Assembly: GCF_034424375.1 (NCBI RefSeq)
Contig: NZ_CP139965.1
Location: 1-64,000, forward strand
Direction: 5' to 3'
Length of the DNA stretch: 64,000 nt
Source: Paraburkholderia kururiensis
GTDB lineage: Bacteria > Pseudomonadota > Gammaproteobacteria > Burkholderiales > Burkholderiaceae
Shown one piece after another: positions 43,081 to 50,762 of this stretch. The translations under genes and the position numbers were made by a program. The notes below the pieces were generated by a model. It was not told the DNA's origin, made no database searches, and worked only from the letters and a program-made list of their open reading frames with translations. Numbering within the stretch: the stretch's first letter is position 1; every line of letters starts with the position of its first letter.

Positions 43081-43806
43081 TCAGGCGGTGGCCCGGTCGC
43101 CGCTGTCGTCCTTGCCCAGCTCGGCGGCCTGCAAACGCTCCTGCAGGTCCGCGGCGGCGTCGCCGATGTCTTCCTCGATGCCCGCGCGGGCGCCGTCACC
43201 GTCGCCGCGCCAGAGCGCTTCGACGATGTGGCGATGCGCCACCATGGAGCGGCGCATGTGCGGAATGTCCGGCGCCACGAGATTGAGGAAAGGGCCGATA
43301 CGCATCCAGAGGTTCTGGATGGTGGCGAGCGTGAGGTCGCTCGCACCGTGCGTGTAAATCGCGATATGGAACTGGAAATTGCTGCGCAGATAGGCCGGCA
43401 CGTCGCCTGCTTCGACGTGTGCGTCCATCGTGTCGAACACGGCCTGCAGTGCTTGGAGGTGCTCGCGCGACATGCGCGCCGCGGCGCGCCTCGCCACGGT
43501 GCCTTCGAGTGCGATGCGCACGTCGCGCAATTCTTCGAGCAGTTCGAGCGTCATCGGCGGGACCATCAGCGCGCGGCCCGGTCCGTCGATCAATGCGCCT
43601 TCCGCCTGCAGCCGCGTGAGCGCGGCGCGTACCGGCATGGTGGACGAGCCCACCGCTTCGGCGACGCTGCGCAGGCTCAGCAACTGGCCCGGCGCGAACC
43701 GGCCGGTCATGATCGCTTCCCGCAACTGGGCGTAGACGCGGCCCGCCATGGTTTCGCGTGCGACCAGTTCGAGCTCGGGTAAATCCGTTGACGTGCGAGT
43801 TGCCAC
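43081..43806 (-). CDS. GntR-family regulator with FCD domain
   Basis: 241 residues from GTG 43806, chosen because GGAGGT lies 5 nt upstream; an ATG at 43827 is possible. The N-terminal wHTH (YAQLREAIMTGRFAPGQLLS, SSTMPVRAALTRLQAEGAL) is followed by a helical FCD ligand domain (EELRDVRIALEGTVARRAA, FHIAIYTHG, AHRHIVEAL with the His ligands). It heads the operon running to 33765 and is its likely repressor. A 12-bp palindrome at 43873-43884, in the presumed promoter, is a candidate operator. Confidence 0.9.
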   Translation of the reverse strand: MATRTSTDLPELELVARETMAGRVYAQLREAIMTGRFAPGQLLSLRSVAEAVGSSTMPVRAALTRLQAEGALIDGPGRALMVPPMTLELLEELRDVRIALEGTVARRAAARMSREHLQALQAVFDTMDAHVEAGDVPAYLRSNFQFHIAIYTHGASDLTLATIQNLWMRIGPFLNLVAPDIPHMRRSMVAHRHIVEALWRGDGDGARAGIEEDIGDAAADLQERLQAAELGKDDSGDRATA

Positions 43807-43872
43807 CCTCGACCTCCGTTCTTTCATGCAGGCTGCCGCCAGGCGTTCGGCTTTTTTCGGCCCTTCTGTGAC

Positions 43873-43884
43873 CTGTGATCACAG
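43873..43884. promoter_or_regulatory. Candidate operator, perfect 12-bp palindrome
   Basis: CTGTGATCACAG, 66 bp upstream of the GntR start. GntR/FCD regulators usually bind short palindromes in their own promoter. Binding by this regulator is inferred only from position and symmetry. Confidence 0.45.
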
Positions 43885-44110
43885 TTCTCTTGAACGAAGT
43901 TTGATTCGCCGTGCATGGCGAGTCAACCGGGAATCGCTAGGGGAAAACGCGAGGTATGGTCCCGGCAGCATGACGACGCGCCGGCCAGGCGCGTGGGGGC
44001 ATCGCGCGGGCGAACGCGCATCCTGCTGTAGACTGCGAGGACCGATGAGGCGCGACAAACGGCGCGGCTGCAAAGGCCGCCGACGAAGCCGTGACGGGTT
44101 CACGCCCTCT

Positions 44111-44170
44111 ATTGCGTCCTTTATTACGCTCCTTATTACGTCCCTTATTACGCCCTTTATTACGCCCCTT
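44111..44170 (+). repeat. Five 12-bp tandem repeats upstream of the KaiC-like gene
   Basis: Five units of the form ATTACGYYCYTT (the first is ATTGCGTCCTTT) end 19 nt before ATG 44190. The frame of the downstream gene is open through them from a GTG at 44091, where they would encode Arg-Pro-Leu-Leu repeats. They may be a leader with slippage-prone length or part of an N-terminal extension. Confidence 0.85.
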
Positions 44171-44189
44171 ACCCAACAGGTTCAACGCA

Positions 44190-45629
44190 ATGGAAAATGT
44201 GCCGGTACGACTGCGCAGCGACGTTCAGGGGCTGGACGAGATCTGGGGCGGCGGCCTGATTGCGGGCTCGTCGTACATCATTCAGGGCCGCCCCGGCGCG
44301 GGCAAGACGATCCTCGCGAACCAGCTTGCGTTCGCCCAGGCGAGGCAGGGCCGCAAGGTGCTGTACGTCACGCTGCTCGCCGAGTCGCACGACCGCCTGT
44401 TCCAGTCGCTCGCCACGCTCGACTTTTTCGATGCCGCGAAGGTCGGCAAGGACATCACCTATATCAGCCTGTTGCGCACGCTGCGCGAAGAAGGCCTCAA
44501 GGCGCTCGTGGAGATGCTGCGCGGCGAACTGGCCCGTCAGAGCGCGAGCATTCTGGTGCTGGACGGGCTGCTCAATGCGCGCGAGAGCGCGCAGAACAAT
44601 CTCGACGTAAAGACGTTCGTGGCCGAATTGCAGGGCCACGCAGCCTTCACCGGCTGCACGGTGCTGTTCCTCACGAGCGCGCGCATCGACGAATCGAGCC
44701 CCGAACACACGATGGTGGACGGCGTGCTGCAACTCGAAGAGAGCGTGGTCGGCTCGCGCACGGTGCGGCAGATGCGGGTCGCGAAATCGCGCGGCAGCCG
44801 CGCGCTGGGCGGCTTCCATCTGTTCGAGATCACGAGCCGCGGCATCGACGTTTATCCGCGGCTCGAAGCGGCGCTCGCGAATCCGTCCGTCAAAGATACG
44901 GCGCCGCCCGACAGATTGAGCACGGGCCTCGAGGGATTCGACGAGCGCATCGGCGGCGGTCTGCCCGCTCATTCGGTCACGGCAGTCGTGGGCCCCGCGG
45001 GCAGCGGCAAGACCACCTTCGGCCTCGGCTTTCTGCACAAGGCCACGCCCGAGCAGCCGGGCGTGCACTTCGGTTTTTACGAAACGCCGGAACGGCTTGC
45101 GGCGAAGGCGTCGGCGCTTGGCATCGACATTCACGCGATGATCGAATCGAAGGCGCTCACCGTCATGTGGCGGCCCCTCACGGAAAACCTGCTCGACAAG
45201 CTCGCTCACGAATTGCTGACCACCGTGCGCGTCACGCGTGCGCGGCGGCTTTTTCTGGACGGCCTGACCGGCTTCGAGCGCGCTACCGTGAACCCGAATC
45301 GCATGGTCGAATTCTTCGCGGCCCTCTCGAACGAGTTGCGCGCCATCGGCGTCACGACTGTCTGCACGTGGGAGGTCAAGGAACTCTCCGGGCCGTGGAT
45401 GACGAATCCTTCCCCGGAAATTCTCAGTCAAATCGATAACGTGATCGCGCTGCATCACGCATTGACAGGCGACACGCTGCGGCGTGGCATGAAGGTTCTG
45501 AAGGTCCGCGACAGCGTATTCGACACCTCCGTTGCCGAGTTCGAGATTGCGGGCAGCGGCGTAGGGCTGCGGGTCACGGGAACAGCGTCCGTTACGGTAG
45601 CAGTGCCCGTCGGAGTCGACGTTCGATAG
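44190..45629 (+). CDS. KaiC-like double-RecA-domain ATPase
   Basis: 479 residues. Two KaiC/RecA domains: the first has Walker A GRPGAGKT at 33-40 and Walker B-like ILVLDGLLN; the second has GPAGSGKT at 268-275 and LFLDGLTGF. The length is near that of KaiC. The tandem Ser/Thr autophosphorylation site of clock KaiC is not evident. Stand-alone KaiC-like proteins outside cyanobacteria are found with histidine kinases and receivers and take part in stress or other signalling. It is followed at 14 nt by a receiver gene and then another receiver and a histidine kinase, all plus strand, so it is probably part of one signalling operon. Confidence 0.88.
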   Translation: MENVPVRLRSDVQGLDEIWGGGLIAGSSYIIQGRPGAGKTILANQLAFAQARQGRKVLYVTLLAESHDRLFQSLATLDFFDAAKVGKDITYISLLRTLREEGLKALVEMLRGELARQSASILVLDGLLNARESAQNNLDVKTFVAELQGHAAFTGCTVLFLTSARIDESSPEHTMVDGVLQLEESVVGSRTVRQMRVAKSRGSRALGGFHLFEITSRGIDVYPRLEAALANPSVKDTAPPDRLSTGLEGFDERIGGGLPAHSVTAVVGPAGSGKTTFGLGFLHKATPEQPGVHFGFYETPERLAAKASALGIDIHAMIESKALTVMWRPLTENLLDKLAHELLTTVRVTRARRLFLDGLTGFERATVNPNRMVEFFAALSNELRAIGVTTVCTWEVKELSGPWMTNPSPEILSQIDNVIALHHALTGDTLRRGMKVLKVRDSVFDTSVAEFEIAGSGVGLRVTGTASVTVAVPVGVDVR

Positions 45630-45643
45630 ACGCGGGACATCGC

Positions 45644-46012
45644 ATGACTACCCTGCTTGTCGTCGACGACGAGTCGCTCGTGACCGATTTCCTTTCGTTT
45701 CTGTTTCGGCGCGAAGGGTACGTCGTGCATGCCGCCCGCACCGGCAGGGAGGCACTGGATGTCATCGGGCGAGAGCGTCCCGATCTGATCGTGACCGACC
45801 TGATGATGCCCGTGATGTCGGGCGTGGAACTGGCAACAGCATTGCGGCAAGACGAGCGGCTCGCGCACCTGCCGATCGTCTTGTGCACCGCCGCACCTCA
45901 CGCGCTGGCGAACGAAGACCGGGCGCTTTTCGTGGCGGTGCTTCACAAGCCGTATCCGCCGGCAACGTTGCTCGACGTAGTGGCTCGCCACGTCGGCGCG
46001 AGCAGGACGTAG
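45644..46012 (+). CDS. Stand-alone receiver-domain response regulator
   Basis: 122 residues: one receiver domain only. Acidic pair in LLVVDDES, phosphoacceptor in LIVTDLMMPVMSG, switch Thr in VLCTAAPH and Lys in VLHKPYPP. It lacks an output domain, so it probably passes phosphate or controls a partner by binding. It lies between the KaiC-like gene and another receiver. It may receive phosphate from the kinase at 46521-48092. Confidence 0.88.
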   Translation: MTTLLVVDDESLVTDFLSFLFRREGYVVHAARTGREALDVIGRERPDLIVTDLMMPVMSGVELATALRQDERLAHLPIVLCTAAPHALANEDRALFVAVLHKPYPPATLLDVVARHVGASRT

Positions 46013-46101
46013 CACTGCACGGCCGAAGCGCGGGCTGCATCTGCGCGCTTCACGCAACCGACGTTTTCTGTCGGGCAAACACTCGGAGTCTTGAGGCAGC
46101 A

Positions 46102-46461
46102 ATGAAGCGTGTCCTTCTGGTTGACGACGAGTTCGAACTGCTCGAGGCGCTGAGCTTCGCGCTCAAGTATGCGGGCTACGACGTGGATTGCGCGCACGAC
46201 GGAAGCGACGCGCTTGCCCGCGTGCAGCGCCAGATACCCGACCTCGTCGTGACCGATCTGATGATGCCCGACATGGACGGCGAAGCGCTGTGCCGCGCCC
46301 TTCGCGGGCACCCCGCCTGGTCGCGCATTCCGATCTTGCTGCATACGTCGGCGCACATGAATTCCAGCGCGCCCGAATCGCAATTGTGGGACGCCCGTTT
46401 GCGCAAGCCGGCGCATATGGACGATTTCCTCGCCACGGTGGCGCGGCTCCTTCGGCAGTGA
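46102..46461 (+). CDS. Second stand-alone receiver-domain response regulator
   Basis: 119 residues, single receiver. Acidic pair in VLLVDDEF, phosphoacceptor in LVVTDLMMPDMDG, switch Thr in LLHTSAHM and Lys in RLRKPAHMD. Distinct from the preceding receiver, though both share the TDLMMP core. It is 90 nt after the first receiver and 60 nt before the histidine kinase. Two receivers with one kinase suggest a branched or phosphate-sink arrangement. Confidence 0.88.
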   Translation: MKRVLLVDDEFELLEALSFALKYAGYDVDCAHDGSDALARVQRQIPDLVVTDLMMPDMDGEALCRALRGHPAWSRIPILLHTSAHMNSSAPESQLWDARLRKPAHMDDFLATVARLLRQ

Positions 46462-46520
46462 GGAACCTATGCACGCAACGCTGATTGCAATCGAGATCCG
46501 CTCGCCGAACAGGGCCCGTC

Positions 46521-48092
46521 ATGGATGAGCCCAGACGACTTTCGTCGCGATCGCCGTATGGCTCTTCCAGTAGCGCGTCGTTGTTCGAGCGTCTGGCCGA
46601 ACCCTATCTGGTGCTCGACGAGCACCTCGTCGTGGTTGCGGCGAACGATGCGTATCGCGCGCGATTCGGGGCGGCGCACGACCTCCACCGTACCGATGCG
46701 CAGCCGCACGGCGCAATGCGCATGCAGGAGCGCGACCGCCTGATCCATGCGCTCGTTGCAGATGCGCAACGTGGTGGGGCAAGTGTGTCGCCCGTGTTCC
46801 GGTTCGACGTGGACCCGGCGTTTCATGGCGAACCGTCTGAACGTGGCCACTATTGGCGCATGCATGCCTCGCGTCTACTGGCCGCCCATGACGAGCCGAC
46901 GCTCTTCGCATTGCGATTCGAAGACGTCACCACGTCGGTGCTCGCGAAACAGGATGCCGACATGGCCGCGCCCGACACGCTGGCGTTCGCACTCGCGCAA
47001 GCCGGCCTCGGCGTATGGCGGATCGATTTCGATCGCGAGCAGGTGACGTGCAGCGAGCGATGCGTCGAACACATGGGTGCAGAGCGGAGTGCAGAACGCA
47101 TTGCGAACGAGGCAGACACGAACACCATCACGCCCGACAGGCTGCTGGGTGAAAACGTTGCGCAGTTTGCGGCGCGCCAGCGTGCGGCGGCGGGAGCAGA
47201 ACCGTTCGAAATGGAGCGACTCGTCACGGCGCCGAATGAGAACAGCGCTCGGCGCTGGATCCTGGTTCGCGGCATCGGCCGCTTCGATCACGACGGACAG
47301 CTCAGCGCGATGACGGGATTCACGCTCGACATCACTGCGCGCAAGGAGCGCGAGCTTGCGCTGGACGCGCGCGCCGACACCGAGCGCCATGCCCGTGCGC
47401 GCAGCGACGCCCTGGCCGCCACGATGGATCAGTTCGTGACGAGCGTGAGCCACGAACTGCGTTCGCCGCTCAATGCCATCGTCACGTGGGCCGAGGTACT
47501 GCAACGCGCGATAGCACCCGCCGACATCGCTCGCGCCGCCGATGCGATCAGGCGCAACGGTCGCCAGCTTTCGCACATGGTGGACGACCTGCTCGACAGC
47601 GGCGCGATCACGACGGGAAAGCTGTCGGTGAACAGGGTGCCCATCGATCTGGGCGCGCTTGCCGCTGCAGTGGCCGAGGACGTGCGCAAGCAGGCCGAGC
47701 ACAAAAGAATCGAACTGCGCGTTGGCGAGATGCCGTCGTGCTTCGTCATGGCCGACGAAAGTCGCATGAAACAGGTGGTCTGGAACCTGTTGTCCAATGC
47801 GGTCAAATTCACCGACGCGGGGCACATTGAAATTGCCTTGCGTATCACCGGTCAGCATGCCGAGCTCACGGTCACCGATACGGGCAAGGGAATCGACGCC
47901 GCGGCGCTGCCGCTCGTCTTCGAACGGTTCCGGCAAATCGCGCCGCATTCGAGCGGTCGCATTGGCGGGCTGGGCCTCGGCTTATGGCTCGTCAAACATA
48001 TCGTCACCCTGCACGGCGGGACGGTGCATGCCTTCAGCACCGGGGCGGGTCAGGGCTCCACTTTCACCGTCTGCATTCCGCGCCCCGCGTAA
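46521..48092 (+). CDS. PAS-domain sensor histidine kinase
   Basis: 523 residues, with no obvious transmembrane segment, so probably cytoplasmic. An N-terminal PAS-like region (LFERLAEPYLVLDEHLVVVA) and a second PAS (TLAFALAQAGLGVWRIDFD) precede HisKA with His311 in FVTSVSHELRSPLNAIVTWA. The ATPase has the N box VVWNLLSNAVKFTDAG and the G boxes TGKGIDA and GGLGLGLWLVKHI. I chose ATG 46521, since the frame upstream lacks motifs. It ends the operon with the KaiC-like ATPase and two receivers. The input signal is unknown. Confidence 0.88.
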   Translation: MDEPRRLSSRSPYGSSSSASLFERLAEPYLVLDEHLVVVAANDAYRARFGAAHDLHRTDAQPHGAMRMQERDRLIHALVADAQRGGASVSPVFRFDVDPAFHGEPSERGHYWRMHASRLLAAHDEPTLFALRFEDVTTSVLAKQDADMAAPDTLAFALAQAGLGVWRIDFDREQVTCSERCVEHMGAERSAERIANEADTNTITPDRLLGENVAQFAARQRAAAGAEPFEMERLVTAPNENSARRWILVRGIGRFDHDGQLSAMTGFTLDITARKERELALDARADTERHARARSDALAATMDQFVTSVSHELRSPLNAIVTWAEVLQRAIAPADIARAADAIRRNGRQLSHMVDDLLDSGAITTGKLSVNRVPIDLGALAAAVAEDVRKQAEHKRIELRVGEMPSCFVMADESRMKQVVWNLLSNAVKFTDAGHIEIALRITGQHAELTVTDTGKGIDAAALPLVFERFRQIAPHSSGRIGGLGLGLWLVKHIVTLHGGTVHAFSTGAGQGSTFTVCIPRPA

Positions 48093-48118
48093 GCGCTTCG
48101 CAAGCCTCCAATCAATTC

Positions 48119-48146
48119 GACAGTTTAACTTGCAAGTTAAACTGTC
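48119..48146. promoter_or_regulatory. Perfect 28-bp palindromic operator for the MarR regulator
   Basis: The half-site GACAGTTTAACTTG is followed directly by its exact reverse complement. It lies 18 bp before the MarR ATG. A long perfect palindrome at this place is typical for autoregulation by MarR dimers, and overlap with the promoter would let binding block transcription. Confidence 0.8.
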
Positions 48147-48164
48147 TTGACCTATGCTGCGCCC

Positions 48165-48632
48165 ATGACACGTTCACGCACTGCCTCGCGGCCATCATCG
48201 GCCGCGCCTGACGCTCCGCTCGAATCCGTCATCGCCGAGCTGACGCCGGCCATCGGTCAAATCGTGCGAAGGCTTCGCTCCGTGGGCAATCCCGACGAAC
48301 TCAGCCTGTCCCAGTCCAGCGCGCTCGCGCGGCTGGAACAGGGCGGCCTCATGACGACAGCCGATCTCGCGCGTGCGGAAGCGATGAAACCCCAGTCGAT
48401 GAAGTCGATCCTGGCCAGCCTCGAAGAAGAAGGCTGCGTGGAGCGCCAACCTCATCCCACGGACGGTCGCCAGATTCTCTTCGCGCTGACACCGAAGGGC
48501 CTTGAAGAACGGCGGCGGCGCACCGCGGCGAAGCGCGAGTGGCTAATCGAAGCGCTGTCGCAATTCGATCAGACGGAGCTGCAGACCCTTGCCGCCGCCA
48601 TCCCGCTGCTCAGGCGGCTCGGCAACTCCTGA
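48165..48632 (+). CDS. MarR-family transcriptional regulator
   Basis: 155 residues. The winged helix is clear: LSQSSALARLEQGGLMTTAD, then LARAEAMKPQSMKSILASLE, and the wing VERQPHPTDGRQILFALT. Start ATG 48165; a TTG at 48147 would lie at the operator edge. The divergent region contains a perfect 28-bp palindrome, which it probably binds. The isochorismatase-like gene and the DHA2 exporter follow on the same strand, the usual pattern of a drug- or aromatic-acid-responsive efflux operon. The ligand is not known. Confidence 0.88.
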   Translation: MTRSRTASRPSSAAPDAPLESVIAELTPAIGQIVRRLRSVGNPDELSLSQSSALARLEQGGLMTTADLARAEAMKPQSMKSILASLEEEGCVERQPHPTDGRQILFALTPKGLEERRRRTAAKREWLIEALSQFDQTELQTLAAAIPLLRRLGNS

Positions 48633-48717
48633 CGCACCGCGCCGCAGGTAGCACGACTTGCGGCGAAGCGTAGACGAAGTCTGTGATTCACCCCTGCAAC
48701 CACTTAGGATCACTAAC

Positions 48718-49281
48718 ATGAGCGTGACAACTCTGGCCCCCCGAACGGCATTGGTCGTCATCGACCTTCAAAAGGGCATCGCAGCACTGCCCACCGCCGC
48801 CCCCACCGAAGCCGTGGCGAAGAAGGCCGGTTTGCTTGCTGCCGCCTTTCGCGAGCGAAACCTGCCCGTCGTACTGGTCAACGTGGCCGGCGGCGCGCCG
48901 GGGCGCACGGAACAATCACCGCCCGCCGTGACGTTTTCCTCCGACTGGACCGAACTGCTGCCGGAACTCGGACAGCAGCCGCAAGATCACCTCGTCACCA
49001 AACGCACATGGGGTGCGTTTCCAGGCACGGATCTCGAGTCCTGGCTGAAGTCCGCTGGCGTGACGCAAATCGTCCTGGCTGGCGTCGCGACCAGCATCGG
49101 CGTGGAGTCGACGGCGCGCGAAGCGTTTGCGCTCGGCTTCAACGTCACGCTGGCAATCGACGCGATGACGGACATGAGCGCCGATGCGCACGCCAACAGC
49201 GTGTCGCGCATCTTTCCGCGCCTGGGCGAAACCGGCACGACACAAGAGATCATCGCGCTGCTGCAACCGTCGCACGATTGA
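48718..49281 (+). CDS. Isochorismatase-family protein without catalytic Cys
   Basis: 187 residues. The fold landmarks are ALVVIDLQKGIAALP (Asp16), HLVTKRTWGAFPGTDLESWL (Lys) and the cis-peptide region LAGVATSIGVEST. In amidohydrolase-type members the last motif holds the catalytic Cys (usually GVATNxCVExT); here Gly is found. True isochorismatases also lack this Cys, so an isochorismatase-like vinyl-ether hydrolysis or a binding role is more likely than amidase action. It sits between the MarR gene and the exporter. Confidence 0.85.
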   Translation: MSVTTLAPRTALVVIDLQKGIAALPTAAPTEAVAKKAGLLAAAFRERNLPVVLVNVAGGAPGRTEQSPPAVTFSSDWTELLPELGQQPQDHLVTKRTWGAFPGTDLESWLKSAGVTQIVLAGVATSIGVESTAREAFALGFNVTLAIDAMTDMSADAHANSVSRIFPRLGETGTTQEIIALLQPSHD

Positions 49282-49319
49282 GCGGCAAGACGGAGAGCGG
49301 CAACGGCTCGCTAAAACGC

Positions 49320-50741
49320 ATGGCGGACGACGACTCGCAAAGCAGACAGGGCAAAAAACACGCCGCGCCAGCGCTCGCCCCTTCGATCTGGAAGATCACG
49401 GCGGTCGCGGTGCTCGGATCATTGCTCGCGCAGCTGGACGCCACCATCGTGAACGTGTCGCTCTCCAGTCTCGCAAGCGATCTCGGCTCCACGCTGCCCG
49501 CCATTCAATGGGTTACGAGCGCGTATCTGCTCGCGCTCACGTTCGTTTTGCCCTTGAATGGCTGGCTCGTGGAGCGCATCGGCGGAAAAGCCCTGTATCT
49601 GTGGTGCTTCTCGTTGTTCACGGCCAGTTCGGCGCTTTGCGGCCTCGCCTGGTCCGCGAACGCGCTGATCGGCTTTCGTATCTTGCAGGGCGTGAGCGGC
49701 GGCCTGCTTGCGCCCATGGCGCAGATGACGATGAAAAGGGCAGCGGGAGACCAGTTCACGCGTATCGCGGGCTACGCCGCAATGCCGATTCTGCTGGGGC
49801 CGCTGTTGGGTCCGGTCATCGCAGGCGCGATATTGCACTACGCGTCGTGGCGCTGGCTATTCCTCGTGAATCTGCCGGTCGGCTTGCTCGCGCTTTTCCT
49901 CGCAAAACGCTTTCTGCCCGCCGACAAGCCGCAACACAACCCGCGCGGGCTCGACTGGGTTGGACTGATGTTGCTGTCGCCCGCACTCGCCCTCGTGCTG
50001 CTCGGGTTCGAACGCATCGGCGAGCACGCGGGCCTTGTCGCATTGATCGCGGGTGCCCTGCTGCTTGTCGTGTTCCTGCGTGTCGAAAAACGCAAGGCCG
50101 CGCACGCATTGATCAACCTGAACCAGTTTCGCAGCAGGGTGTTTAGCGTCGCGTCGGCCGCGCTATTTCTCTCGAACGGCGTGTTGTTCGCGGGGCAGAT
50201 GCTCATTCCGCTGTTCCTGATTCAGGCGTGCGGCCGTTCACCCGCCACGATGGGATGGATGCTCGCGCCGCTCGGGCTCGGCATGATGGTCACGTTCCCC
50301 TCGCTCGGATTCCTGACCAGTCGCTTCGGCGAACGTGCCGTGTCCATGGGCGGCGCCAGTGTCGCCGTCTGCGCAACGCTGGCGCTCGCGTGGTTGGCGC
50401 ACGGTCCGCTCGACGTCCTTGTCCTGCTCCCGGCGCTCTTTCTTCGCGGCATGGGACAAGGCGCCGTGGCACTTCCCGCCCTTTCGTCGGCTTATGCGTC
50501 CACCGAGCCACGCGAGCTGCCGATGGCCGCCACCACGCTGAATATCATGCAGCGCCTTGGCGGCCCGACGCTCACCACACTGTGCGCGACCTTTCTCGAC
50601 CGCATGCTGGAAGCGCGCGTCGGCCATGCGGGGCCGAATGCGTGGACGCTCGCATTTTTGCTGCTTGCCGCGTTGCATGTCTTGACCGTCGTCGCGGCAA
50701 CCGCGCTGCCGCGGCGTGCGATGGCGAGCGAGCGCGAATGA
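49320..50741 (+). CDS. DHA2-family (EmrB/QacA-like) MFS exporter
   Basis: 473 residues, about fourteen hydrophobic segments. Motif D1-type LAQLDATIVNVSLSSLASDL in the first helix, FRILQGVSGGLLAPMAQMTM (motif B/C region) and ILLGPLLGPVIAGAILHY are typical for proton-driven drug exporters. There is no partner membrane-fusion protein gene nearby, so it may work alone across the inner membrane. It starts 38 nt after the isochorismatase-like gene and is probably controlled by the MarR protein through the palindromic operator. Confidence 0.9.
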   Translation: MADDDSQSRQGKKHAAPALAPSIWKITAVAVLGSLLAQLDATIVNVSLSSLASDLGSTLPAIQWVTSAYLLALTFVLPLNGWLVERIGGKALYLWCFSLFTASSALCGLAWSANALIGFRILQGVSGGLLAPMAQMTMKRAAGDQFTRIAGYAAMPILLGPLLGPVIAGAILHYASWRWLFLVNLPVGLLALFLAKRFLPADKPQHNPRGLDWVGLMLLSPALALVLLGFERIGEHAGLVALIAGALLLVVFLRVEKRKAAHALINLNQFRSRVFSVASAALFLSNGVLFAGQMLIPLFLIQACGRSPATMGWMLAPLGLGMMVTFPSLGFLTSRFGERAVSMGGASVAVCATLALAWLAHGPLDVLVLLPALFLRGMGQGAVALPALSSAYASTEPRELPMAATTLNIMQRLGGPTLTTLCATFLDRMLEARVGHAGPNAWTLAFLLLAALHVLTVVAATALPRRAMASERE

Positions 50742-50762
50742 AATGGAAGCCGTCGCGGTCCT

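Noticed and set aside
43867..43884. CRP-type site (TGTGA and TCACA) before the GntR gene
   Set aside because: The spacing between the half-sites is 7, not the usual 6; the 12-bp perfect palindrome is the stronger signal.
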